The notes under the pieces: model-generated
Database searches by the model: none
The model's input: only the letters and a program-made list of their open reading frames with translations
Told to the model about the DNA's origin: nothing
Origin: Kribbella voronezhensis
Lineage (GTDB): Bacteria > Actinomycetota > Actinomycetes > Propionibacteriales > Kribbellaceae
Direction: 5' to 3'
Assembly: GCF_004365175.1 (NCBI RefSeq)
Contig: NZ_SOCE01000002.1
Span: forward strand, 62,001 to 126,000
Length of the DNA: 64,000 nucleotides
Program-made: the position numbers and the translations under genes
Shown here: in pieces, positions 33,896-41,757 of the stretch
Layout: each line of letters begins with the position of its first letter
Position numbering within the stretch: position 1 is the stretch's first letter

Positions 33896-35266
33896 ATGGG
33901 CGAAGGCACGATCGAGGACTTGAGGGAGCGCACCAGGGGATCGGTGTACGCCGCCGGGGACGACGGGTACGACGAGGCGCGCAAGGTCTACAACGCGATG
34001 CACGACAAGCATCCGCGAGTAGTGGTCAGCTGCGAGAACGCCGGCGACGTGATGGCTGCGGTGAAGTTTGCCGCCGGCAACGGGTTGGAACTGGCCGTTC
34101 GCGGTGGTTCGCACAGCGTGCCCGGGTTCGGGACCGTCGACGACGGTGTGGTCGTGGATCTGAGCAGGATGCGGCAGGTCCGCGTCGATCCCTACACCAG
34201 AACGGCCCGCGCCGGCGGGGGAGCGACCTGGGGCGACTTCAACGCGGCCACGCACGCGTTCGGGCTGGCCACGACCGGTGGCATCATCTCGACGACCGGG
34301 GTCGCTGGGCTGACTCTCGGCGGCGGGATCGGGTACCTCGCGCGCGGGCTCGGGCTGTCCTGCGACAACCTGATCTCGGCGGACGTGGTGACGGCGGACG
34401 GGCGGTTCCTGATCGCCAGTGAGAAGGAGAACGACGACCTGTTCTGGGCCCTGCGCGGTGGCGGCGGCAACTTCGGCGTCGTGACGGCGCTGGAATTCCG
34501 GCTCGAACCGGTCGACACGATCTACGGCGGGCCGATGCTGTTCGAGATGTCGGACGCCGCCGCGGTACTGGCCGGGTTCCGGGACCTGATCAAGGACGCG
34601 CCGGAGCAACTCGGTGGTTTCCCGGCGTTCCAGCTCGCGCCGCCGCTGCCGTTCATCCCCGAGGACCGGCACGGCGATCCGTTCGCGCTGATCGTCGGCT
34701 GCTGGGCCGGCAGCCCGGACAAGGGTGAGCAGCAGATCGCGCAGTTCCGCGAGTTCGCGCCGGTGGTCGCCGAGCACGTCGGGCCGATGCCGTATCCGGC
34801 GCTGAACGCCGCGTTCGACGGGTTGGTGCCGGCGGGATTGCAGCACTACTGGAAGGCGAACTTCGTCACCGAGTTGACCGACGACGCGATCCAGGCGCAC
34901 CTGGAACACGCGCCCGGGCTACCCGCGGTCAACTCGACCGTGCACATCTATCCGATCAACGGAGCGTGCCATCGAGTGGCGGCCGACGCGACGGCCTTCG
35001 CGTACCGCGATGCCAACTTCGCAACGGTGATCGCGGGGATGTGGCCCGACCCGGCGATGAACGACGCGGGGATCGAGTGGGTCCGGAACTACTACGACGC
35101 GGTCGCGCCGCACTCGGAGTCCGGCGGGTACGTCAACTTCATGGCGGACGACGACCAGGGGCGCGTCGCCGACAACTACAAGGGCAACTACGACCGGCTG
35201 GTGGAGGTCAAGCGCAAGTACGACCCGGAGAACCTGTTCCACCTCAACCAGAACATCGTTCCCTAG
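33896..35266 (+). CDS. FAD-linked oxidoreductase (BBE family)
   Basis: 456 residues from the ATG at 33896 with GGAGGAG just upstream; a reading from 33809 adds an Arg-rich tail without similarity. The FAD-binding PCMH domain has AVRGGSHSVPGFGTVDDGVV (the His-containing P-loop that usually holds the covalent flavin), GLATTGGIISTTGVAGLTLG and WALRGGGGNFGVVTALEF. The berberine-bridge C-terminal motif is YKGNYDRLVEVKRKYDPENL with FHLNQNI. The second covalent-link Cys (GxxxxxC) seen in bicovalent enzymes appears in GYLARGLGLSCDNLISADV. It oxidises alcohol or aldehyde groups of sugars or secondary metabolites using O2. No signal peptide is seen. Confidence 0.92.
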   Translation: MGEGTIEDLRERTRGSVYAAGDDGYDEARKVYNAMHDKHPRVVVSCENAGDVMAAVKFAAGNGLELAVRGGSHSVPGFGTVDDGVVVDLSRMRQVRVDPYTRTARAGGGATWGDFNAATHAFGLATTGGIISTTGVAGLTLGGGIGYLARGLGLSCDNLISADVVTADGRFLIASEKENDDLFWALRGGGGNFGVVTALEFRLEPVDTIYGGPMLFEMSDAAAVLAGFRDLIKDAPEQLGGFPAFQLAPPLPFIPEDRHGDPFALIVGCWAGSPDKGEQQIAQFREFAPVVAEHVGPMPYPALNAAFDGLVPAGLQHYWKANFVTELTDDAIQAHLEHAPGLPAVNSTVHIYPINGACHRVAADATAFAYRDANFATVIAGMWPDPAMNDAGIEWVRNYYDAVAPHSESGGYVNFMADDDQGRVADNYKGNYDRLVEVKRKYDPENLFHLNQNIVP

Positions 35267-35310
35267 GTACTGCGGAACGTCGGGTCGCGTTTGACGGTAC
35301 GACGTACAGC

Positions 35311-35348
35311 GGCCGCCGCAGCGAGCTCGAGAGCGGGCTGCGGCGGCC
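35311..35348. terminator. Strong hairpin between convergent genes
   Basis: GGCCGCCGCAGC (35311-35322) and GCTGCGGCGGCC (35337-35348) form a perfect 12-bp stem with a 14-nt loop, between the oxidoreductase stop (35266) and the stop of the leftward gene (35362). Confidence 0.8.
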
Positions 35349-35361
35349 GGTTCGGAGGTGA

Positions 35362-36174
35362 TTACAAGGTCAGCAGGCGGTCGAAGAACGCGCGGTAGCG
35401 CTGCAAGGCGCCGCGGAGGTCCTCGGTCGACGGTTCGCCGTCGGCCCATTGGCCTTCGAGGCTCTGGTGCTGCTTGTCGAAGGTGTTCGACAGTCGCTGC
35501 AGCACGTCGCCGACCAGCTTGTCCGCGTCGGTCACCGCGGACCGCGGATCGTCGACGAAGCCTTGCTGGATGACATCCCAGCGGGCCCGGAAGTCCACGA
35601 CGACATCGTCCGGAACCAACGGGTCCTCCGGGCTCACATCCGGCTCGTTGTCGGACTGCGCCGATCCCCGCTGCTCGCTGATGTCGCCCAGACCCCGCTC
35701 GTTGGCACTGGTGTCGTCGAGCCCACGCTGGTCGTTGGTGTCGCCCAACCCGCGGTCGCTGTCGACGGTATCGTCGACCGGGCCGGCGGTCGGGCGGTCG
35801 TACGAGTCGTCGCCACGGTTGTCAGCCGGTCCACCCAGACCGCCACCACTGCTCCCAGGCGTCGCGTCCAAGGCGTCGTCACGGGACGCGTCGCCTCCCA
35901 GGGAGTCGTCGCGCGAGCTGTTGCCCAAGGCGTCGTCCCGCGAGGAGTCGTCCCGCGAGGAGTCGTCCCGCGCAGCGCCACCTAGAGCGTCTCCACGGTC
36001 GTCGCGCGAACTGTTCAGAGCGTCGCCGTCGCCGAGCCGGTCGTCGTTTCCGTACGCAGCACGGTCCCCTTCGGCTGCGTAGTCAGAACTACGGTTCGCT
36101 TCACCGGAGTACGCAGTACGGTCGTCGTCCACTGCCTGCGAGGTCGGTGTGCGTTCGTTGTCGGGCGTGGTCAT
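35362..36174 (-). CDS. Acidic SRDD-repeat protein with C-terminal helical domain
   Basis: 270 residues from the ATG at 36174, which overlaps the upstream stop by 4 bp. The first 185 residues are low complexity, rich in Asp, Ser, Arg and Gly, with reiterated SRDD, RDDAL and RGLGDT units, and are probably disordered. The last 75 residues hold an ordered domain, DFRARWDVIQQGFVDDPRSA with VTDADKLVGDVLQRL and LRGALQRYRAFFDRLL. The same domain occurs in the upstream membrane protein (QYRVEWDQLQGGFVDAPGDS). No membrane segment or signal peptide. The pair may interact at the membrane. Function unknown to me. Confidence 0.82.
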   Translation of the reverse strand: MTTPDNERTPTSQAVDDDRTAYSGEANRSSDYAAEGDRAAYGNDDRLGDGDALNSSRDDRGDALGGAARDDSSRDDSSRDDALGNSSRDDSLGGDASRDDALDATPGSSGGGLGGPADNRGDDSYDRPTAGPVDDTVDSDRGLGDTNDQRGLDDTSANERGLGDISEQRGSAQSDNEPDVSPEDPLVPDDVVVDFRARWDVIQQGFVDDPRSAVTDADKLVGDVLQRLSNTFDKQHQSLEGQWADGEPSTEDLRGALQRYRAFFDRLLTL

Positions 36175-36746
36175 GCTTGCTCCCTGCTGTCCGTCGTTCC
36201 CGTGGTGTGCCGTTCGTCCCCGTGGTCGAGCAGTACGGAGACCAGTCGCCGGTACGCCGTGACGGCCTGCCGCAGATCTTCGGTGTCGGCCTGGCCGCGG
36301 CTCTGTTCGACCGCGATGCGGTGGGCCTGCCGATAGTTCTGCGCGACCTCGGGGTGGTCGACGGAGATGTCGTCGGCACGCTGTTCGAAGTCGTCGACCG
36401 GGTAGCCGGACTCGCGCATCATGCGCAGGACAAGGCGATCGGCCTTGGCCACCGAGTCTCCTGGTGCGTCGACGAAGCCGCCCTGCAGCTGGTCCCACTC
36501 GACCCGGTACTGCGCTGTCGACTCGGCACTCAGCGGCTTCAGGTCGAGCTTGGACCGCCGGTGCTCGCGCTCGCGCAGGTCGCGCTCCGCAGCCCGGCGA
36601 TCACCCGACTGCTCCAGCGTGCGGTCGTACTCCGGCCCGAACCGCTCCTGCAGTTGGCCCGACCTTCTCCGCTGGAAGGCGTAGAACGCCGCCGCGGCGA
36701 CGATCACGACCGCGACGATGACGATGATGGTGATGACGGTTCCCAT
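36171..36746 (-). CDS. Single-span membrane protein with FVDxP helical domain
   Basis: 191 residues from the ATG at 36746 with GGAGG four bases upstream. One membrane span lies at the extreme N-terminus (TVITIIVIVAVVIVAAAAFY) and is followed by a basic RRR stop-transfer, so the bulk of the protein is cytoplasmic. A charged helical stretch (residues 30-75) precedes QYRVEWDQLQGGFVDAPGDS with VAKADRLVLRMMRESGYPVD and LRQAVTAYRRLVSVLLDHGD. This domain is shared with the gene overlapping its 3' end. Similar short anchored proteins are common in actinobacteria, but I know of no assigned role. Confidence 0.82.
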   Translation of the reverse strand: MGTVITIIVIVAVVIVAAAAFYAFQRRRSGQLQERFGPEYDRTLEQSGDRRAAERDLREREHRRSKLDLKPLSAESTAQYRVEWDQLQGGFVDAPGDSVAKADRLVLRMMRESGYPVDDFEQRADDISVDHPEVAQNYRQAHRIAVEQSRGQADTEDLRQAVTAYRRLVSVLLDHGDERHTTGTTDSREQA

Positions 36747-36898
36747 CAGACCTCCAGTCCGACGTGTGGCAGGCCTGCGATCTGGGGCGGATCGCCGGAC
36801 CTCTAACCCGGCCACCGTTTCCGGTACGCCGTTCGTCCCCGTACATCCCCCAGTACCCAGGCCGAACCCCCACAAGCCGTCCCTGTACGGAATGCGAA

Positions 36899-36930
36899 AC
36901 GTCCGGAGCACCCCGAGGGTCTCCGGACGT
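36899..36930 (-). terminator. Hairpin after the reductase-like gene
   Basis: ACGTCCGGAG (36899-36908) and CTCCGGACGT (36921-36930) form a perfect 10-bp stem with a 12-nt loop, starting 11 bp past the stop of the leftward gene at 36942. Confidence 0.75.
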
Positions 36931-36941
36931 CCACCGCGCCG

Positions 36942-37478
36942 TCAGGCTTTCGGTGCCAGCTTGTGCACGACGATGCCGGACTTGAAGGTGGTCGAGTCGA
37001 GCAGCTCCAGGTGGGTCAGCGACTGGCCGTCGAACAACCGGTCACCACTGCCGGCGACCACCGGGAACACCCAGAAGTGGTACTCGTCGACCAGCTTGGC
37101 GTCCAGCAGGGCCTTGGAGAACTCGCCGGTGCCGTACTTGATCAGCGTCCCGCCGTCCTGCTCCTTGAGCCGGCGCACTGCCTCCACAGCGTCACCTTCG
37201 AGCAGCTGTGCGTTCCAGGTCAGCTCGGTGAGCGTGCGGGACGCGACGTACTTCGGCATCGCGTTGAAGTGGTCAGTGAACGGGTCACCACTGCGCTGCG
37301 ACCACGCCTCGGCAAAGCTTTCGTACGTACGACGGCCGAGTACTTGCGCGTCGACCCCTTCCATCAGGGACACGGAGTACGCACTGTGCTCGTCGTCCCA
37401 GTACGGCGGGCTGTACACGTGGGGGTCGGAGATGACGCCGTCCAGGGTGACGAAGGTTGACTCGAGCAACTTCCTCAT
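36942..37478 (-). CDS. Dihydrofolate reductase-fold (RibD C-terminal) protein
   Basis: 178 residues from the ATG at 37478. Recognisable blocks are RKLLESTFVTLDGVISDPHV, DAQVLGRRTYESFAEAWSQR, KYVASRTLTELTWNAQLLEG, LIKYGTGEFSKALLDAKLVD and HFWVFPVVAGSGDRLFDGQS, the order expected for stand-alone RibD-C/DHFR-like reductases. NADPH-dependent reduction of an unknown substrate is expected. It follows the FMN reductase gene by 27 bp on the same strand, so the two are probably co-transcribed, and ends at a hairpin. Confidence 0.88.
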   Translation of the reverse strand: MRKLLESTFVTLDGVISDPHVYSPPYWDDEHSAYSVSLMEGVDAQVLGRRTYESFAEAWSQRSGDPFTDHFNAMPKYVASRTLTELTWNAQLLEGDAVEAVRRLKEQDGGTLIKYGTGEFSKALLDAKLVDEYHFWVFPVVAGSGDRLFDGQSLTHLELLDSTTFKSGIVVHKLAPKA

Positions 37479-37505
37479 GACGCGTTCCTTTCCAGGGTTG
37501 GCTTT

Positions 37506-38081
37506 CTAGGGTCGATAGGGACGCTTCGCGCGCGCATCCCTCAGCGCTTGGGCCCACCAGACGAGCTGGTCGAGCAACAGCTTGGCGGCGGCGTCGTAGC
37601 CGCTGCCGGGGCGGGGCCAGCTGCCGTCGGCGGCGAACTGTTCCCAGTAGCAGGGCAAGGTGACGGTGTTGCGGATGGTGACCGCCTGCAGTTCGGCGAA
37701 CACCTGCCGAAGTTGCGCCACGGCGTACAGGCCACCGCTTTCGCGGCCGTAGGCAACGATCGCCACCGGCTTGGCATGCCACTCGTCGTAGTACCAGTCG
37801 AGTGCGGTCTTCAGTGGCGCAGGAAAGCTGCAGTTGTACTCCGGTGTCACCACAGCGAACGCATCTGCGGCAGCAAGGCGCGGAGCCAGTACTGCGACCG
37901 TGGCGGGCGTCGGCTCGTCAGTGCCGGTGAGCGTGGGCGGCAGGTCGGCAGTAGCGAGGTCGATGACGTCTACGTCGAGATCGGCCCGCTTGGCAGCCTG
38001 CCGTGCGAACCACTCGGCCACTGTCGGCCCGAACCGTCCTCTGCGAGTACTCGCGATGATCACCGCCAGCCGCAACTTCAT
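37506..38081 (-). CDS. NADPH-dependent FMN reductase family protein
   Basis: 191 residues with a flavodoxin-like fold: LRLAVIIASTRRGRFGPTVA (the FMN phosphate loop, STRxGR), DAFAVVTPEYNCSFPAPLKT with the TPEYN flavin motif, ALDWYYDEWHAKPVAIVAYG and LRQVFAELQAVTIRNTVTLP. It reduces FMN or quinones with NADPH. It is the first gene of a probable two-gene unit with the reductase-like gene at 36942, and is divergent from the AfsR-type regulator across a 109-bp gap. Confidence 0.9.
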   Translation of the reverse strand: MKLRLAVIIASTRRGRFGPTVAEWFARQAAKRADLDVDVIDLATADLPPTLTGTDEPTPATVAVLAPRLAAADAFAVVTPEYNCSFPAPLKTALDWYYDEWHAKPVAIVAYGRESGGLYAVAQLRQVFAELQAVTIRNTVTLPCYWEQFAADGSWPRPGSGYDAAAKLLLDQLVWWAQALRDARAKRPYRP

Positions 38082-38190
38082 TGCCGCTCACCTCCTCCCT
38101 TCCTTGCTGTTGATGTTCCTGACTCTGGCGGAGAGGGTTTACGGTTTCTTTCCGGTCGGCCGTCACGCGGCGGAAAGATAGGGTGCGGCC

Positions 38191-41100
38191 ATGCGTTTCG
38201 GGGTGCTCGGACCGGTGACGGCCTGGACCGACGACGGGGTGGCCGTCACGGTGCCGGGGCTGAAGGTGCGGGCTCTGCTGGCCGACCTCCTGGTCCACGA
38301 GGGTCGACCGGTGCCGGCAGACCGCCTGATCGACGACCTGTGGGGCGACGACCTGCCGGGCAACCCGGCCGGAACGCTGTCGGCGAAGGTGTCGCAGCTC
38401 CGCCGGGCGTTCGAGGACGCCGAACCCGGCAGCCGCACTCTGGTGTTGTCCGGACCGGCCGGCTACTCCCTCAAGGTCGACAGCGCCGGCTGTGACGCGC
38501 TGCAGTTCGCGGAATGCCTGGAGCAGGGGCGGCTGGCCGAGGCACTGAAGCTTTGGCGGGGTCCTGCGTATGCGGACTTCGCGGACGAAGCGTTCGTGGA
38601 GACGGCCGTCGCCCGCCTGCACGAGCAACGGCTGACCGCTCAGGAGGAGTACTTCGAGGCACGGCTGGACTGTGGCGACTACGCCGTGAGCGAGTTGGCG
38701 GACCTCCTGACGCAACACCCGCTGCGCGAGCGTCTCCGAGCCACGCATATGAAGGCCTTGTACCGGGCAGGCCGGCAGAGCGAGGCGCTGGAGAGCTACG
38801 AACAGGTACGTCGGCTGCTGGCTGAGGAACTGGGACTGGACCCAGGCCCTGAGCTGGTCGCCCTGCAGCAGTCGGTCCTGGCGCAAAACCTTCCGCAGAC
38901 CCGGCCGGAGCGTCAGCCGACAGCCCGGACGAATCTGCCGGCGCAGCTGACAGAACTGATCGGACGCTCCGAGGCGATCCAGGAGATCAGGGCACGGTTG
39001 TCCGGCGATCGGCTGCTGACCCTCACTGGTCCCGGCGGGGTTGGCAAGACTCGACTGGCCTTGGCTGCGGCCGCTGGAGTGGTCGACAGGTTCCCGGACG
39101 GTGTGGTGCTGGTTGAACTGGCCGCAGTGGCACCGGATGCGCTCGACGTCGCCGGGTCGCTTACGGACGCAGTACAGGCTGCTCTGGAGTTGCGGGATGC
39201 GGGTGGCTCGGGGAAGTCCGTGGTGGCGCGGTTGGCGGCTGTGCTGGGGGAGCGGTTGCTGGTGCTCGACAACTGCGAGCACGTCATCGAGGAGGCTGCC
39301 GCGCTCGTCGACGAGCTACTGGCCGCTGCACCTGGGCTGCGAGTGCTTGCGACGAGTCGGGAGCCGCTGGGCCTTGCTGGGGAAGCGGTCTGGAGTGTTC
39401 CGACGCTAGAGGTCCCAGAGGTTGCCACTGGCCTGGAGGATCTCGCAGAGCTCAGTGCCGTGCAGTTGTTCGTCGCCCGAGCCGTTGCTGCGGATCGGAG
39501 CTTCGTACTGGACGCCGCGTCCGCTCCTGCTGTCTCGGTGCTCTGTCGACGGCTCGACGGCATCCCGCTCGCCCTGGAGCTGGCCGCTACCCGCGTACGC
39601 GCACTGGGCGTCGACGGTCTGGTCGCTCGACTCGACGACCGCTTTCGGCTGCTGGCGACCGGGCACCGCGGTGCTGCGCCTCGCCAGCAGACACTGATGT
39701 CGATGATCGACTGGAGCTGGGACCTGCTGTCCCCAGAAGAGCAACTGGTGCTCCGGCGGCTCGCAGTACATGCAGATGGCTGTACTGCGGACGCGGCCGA
39801 GCGGGTCTGCTCAGAGCCGGCCGTGCTCGACATACTCATCCGCCTGGTCGACCGGTCCCTCGTAGTACAGGCAGGTGGTCGGTACCGGCTACTGGAGTCG
39901 GTAGCGGCGTACTGCATCGACAAGCTTCGCGAGGCCGGCGAACTCGAGCAGACTCGACACCTGCACCGGCAGTACTACGCCGAGCTGGCGGAGCTCGCCC
40001 GACCTCACCTGCACGGCGCGGAGCAGCGTGTGTGGCTACAGCGGTTGGACGATGAGTCGGCCAATCTGCGGAGTGCATTGGACGGTGCCGTAGCCGACCG
40101 TGAGTACCAGGTGGCTACACGGCTGGTGGAGTCGCTGGCTTGGTACTGGTTCCTTCGCGGTCGGTTTGCCGAGGCCAGGCGCTCGCTGGAGGCACTGCCC
40201 GAATCCCCTGCGGTCACGGCGTGGTTGGCCGGGTTCATGTATCTGCAGGGGGATCCGGCCGCGGCCGGTGTTCGAGACCGCCTGGTGGCTATGGATGCGC
40301 GGGCGGAGTGGTGGCTGGCCTTCACTGCCAGCGACGTGGGCGACCTGGTGCGGTGTCTGGAGCTGTTGGAGCACGCGCTGAAGACGTTCACGGCCGAGGG
40401 CGACCAGTGGGGAATCGCTGCGGTGCTGGTGGCTCGGGCGAAGCACGCGCACGTTCGGGACGAGCTGACGGCGTTGGAGAGCGACGCCAGGGAGAGCGCG
40501 GCGATCTTCCGGTCGCTGGGTGATCGGTGGGGCTTGCTGCAGGCGACCGGCTGGCTCGGTGCGCACGCGGAGCTGGTCGGTGACTTCGAGAAGGCTGCGC
40601 GGCTCCATACGGAGGGCCTGCGGATGGCGGAGGAGCTCGGGTCGTGGCCGGAGGTCGCTGCCGAGCTCGGATGGCTCGGCTGGACGGCGATCCGGCAGGG
40701 CGACTACGAGGCGGCGCGCGAGTACGGCGTACGCGGGCTGCGGTTGGCGACCGAGCAGGGGCACCGGTCGTCGCAGGCGTTGACCGAACTCGTTCTGGGG
40801 TTCGCGGCCCGGCGTACTGGTGAGCTGGACGAAGCAGAGGAGCGCTTGCAGGCGTTGGTGGACGCCGCACGGCGTCAGGACCAACCGGTGCTCTACTTGT
40901 CGATCGTGTTGGAGGAGCTCGGGTACACGTACGAGCTGCGTGGGTCGTACGCGAAGGCGCTCGATCTGCATGCGGAGGCGTTTCGGATCTCGCAGGACTA
41001 CGAGTCCGGGCGTGGCATGTGCTGGGCACTGGAGGGGCTTGCCGCGGCCCTGGTGGACGAGCCTGAGGTCGCTGCCTGTCTGCTCGGTGCCGCGGCCGAG

Positions 41101-41250
41101 GTGCGGACCGCTGAGGGCTACGTGGTGACCGCTGCGGAGGCTGCGGACATCGAGCGGGCCAGAGCGCGGGTGGAAGGCTTCGACGCCGCCTATGTGCGGG
41201 GCGGTGAGTTGTCGCTGGAAGAGGCGTTCGCGCTGATCCCTAGTCGGTGA
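38191..41250 (+). CDS. AfsR/SARP-family regulator with NB-ARC ATPase and TPR domains
   Basis: 1019 residues. The N-terminus is an OmpR-like winged helix (MRFGVLGPVTAWTDDGVAVT, LSAKVSQLRRAFED) followed by the bacterial transcriptional activation domain to about residue 240 (LREPLRAxH-type block LRERLRATHMKALYRAGRQS). An NB-ARC ATPase follows, with Walker A LTGPGGVGKTRLALAAA near residue 278 and Walker B RLLVLDNCEHVIEE near residue 355. The rest is a TPR-rich helical array (for example EKAARLHTEGLRMAEELGSW and EAAREYGVRGLRLATEQGHR). Such large regulators activate secondary metabolism or stress genes. No biosynthetic cluster is adjacent; the divergent FMN reductase is the nearest candidate target. 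It ends 11 bp inside the convergent MarR gene. Confidence 0.92.
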   Translation: MRFGVLGPVTAWTDDGVAVTVPGLKVRALLADLLVHEGRPVPADRLIDDLWGDDLPGNPAGTLSAKVSQLRRAFEDAEPGSRTLVLSGPAGYSLKVDSAGCDALQFAECLEQGRLAEALKLWRGPAYADFADEAFVETAVARLHEQRLTAQEEYFEARLDCGDYAVSELADLLTQHPLRERLRATHMKALYRAGRQSEALESYEQVRRLLAEELGLDPGPELVALQQSVLAQNLPQTRPERQPTARTNLPAQLTELIGRSEAIQEIRARLSGDRLLTLTGPGGVGKTRLALAAAAGVVDRFPDGVVLVELAAVAPDALDVAGSLTDAVQAALELRDAGGSGKSVVARLAAVLGERLLVLDNCEHVIEEAAALVDELLAAAPGLRVLATSREPLGLAGEAVWSVPTLEVPEVATGLEDLAELSAVQLFVARAVAADRSFVLDAASAPAVSVLCRRLDGIPLALELAATRVRALGVDGLVARLDDRFRLLATGHRGAAPRQQTLMSMIDWSWDLLSPEEQLVLRRLAVHADGCTADAAERVCSEPAVLDILIRLVDRSLVVQAGGRYRLLESVAAYCIDKLREAGELEQTRHLHRQYYAELAELARPHLHGAEQRVWLQRLDDESANLRSALDGAVADREYQVATRLVESLAWYWFLRGRFAEARRSLEALPESPAVTAWLAGFMYLQGDPAAAGVRDRLVAMDARAEWWLAFTASDVGDLVRCLELLEHALKTFTAEGDQWGIAAVLVARAKHAHVRDELTALESDARESAAIFRSLGDRWGLLQATGWLGAHAELVGDFEKAARLHTEGLRMAEELGSWPEVAAELGWLGWTAIRQGDYEAAREYGVRGLRLATEQGHRSSQALTELVLGFAARRTGELDEAEERLQALVDAARRQDQPVLYLSIVLEELGYTYELRGSYAKALDLHAEAFRISQDYESGRGMCWALEGLAAALVDEPEVAACLLGAAAEVRTAEGYVVTAAEAADIERARARVEGFDAAYVRGGELSLEEAFALIPSR

Positions 41251-41671
41251 AGACCGCCGGAACGTCGGCGACGAGGCGGCCGAGGCTCCGGGCGAACCGC
41301 TCACGTTCGCTGGTGGGCAGATCTTGCAGTAGTTGGTCCAGCCGCTCGGTCAACTGGTGGTGGAACTTGTGGACCGCATCGGCACCGGCCGCCGTCAGCG
41401 TCACCTTGACCACGCGGCGGTCCCGCGCATCCCCCTCCCGTACTACGAGGCCGCGGTGCTCGGCGCGGTCGACGAGACCGGTCAGGCTGGAGCGCTCGAG
41501 GCCCAGCACGCCGGACAGGTCGGCCATGCCGAGGGACTCCTCGGTCAGCGCGCACAGCATCTGGGCCTGGGCGACCGTGAGGTCACAGCCGCGGCCGACC
41601 TCGGCGTACAGGTTCTGCACCAGGAAGGTCAGGCGGACCAGGCCGCTCGCCGCGCCGAGAGTCTGCTTCAC
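41240..41671 (-). CDS. MarR family transcriptional regulator
   Basis: 143 residues from a GTG at 41671 with GGAGA five bases upstream. A GTG at 41701 would place the start inside the palindromic operator, so I rejected it. The winged helix shows LTVAQAQMLCALTEESLGMA, DLSGVLGLERSSLTGLVDRA and GLVVREGDARDRRVVKVTLT (wing). The dimer helices lie at both ends. The gene faces the luciferase-like/hemerythrin gene, and two near-identical palindromes lie between them, so it most likely represses both. The C-terminus overlaps the AfsR-type gene by 11 bp in a tail-to-tail arrangement. Confidence 0.9.
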   Translation of the reverse strand: MKQTLGAASGLVRLTFLVQNLYAEVGRGCDLTVAQAQMLCALTEESLGMADLSGVLGLERSSLTGLVDRAEHRGLVVREGDARDRRVVKVTLTAAGADAVHKFHHQLTERLDQLLQDLPTSERERFARSLGRLVADVPAVFTD

Positions 41672-41691
41672 GCTGTCTCCGCTTGTGATTG

Positions 41692-41741
41692 TTCGTGGCA
41701 CGAAGTAATTTGTTCGTCAGGTCAATATTACGTGGCACGAA
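41692..41741. promoter_or_regulatory. Two MarR operator palindromes
   Basis: TTCGTGGCACGAA (41692-41704) is a perfect 6-1-6 palindrome. TACGTGGCACGAA (41729-41741) matches it with one mismatch. The centres are 37 bp apart. They flank an AT-rich stretch (41705-41728) likely to contain the divergent promoters. The second copy ends 16 bp before the oxidoreductase ATG and the first lies 20 bp before the MarR GTG, well placed for repression of both genes. Confidence 0.78.
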
Positions 41742-41757
41742 GGATCTGGAGCAACGA

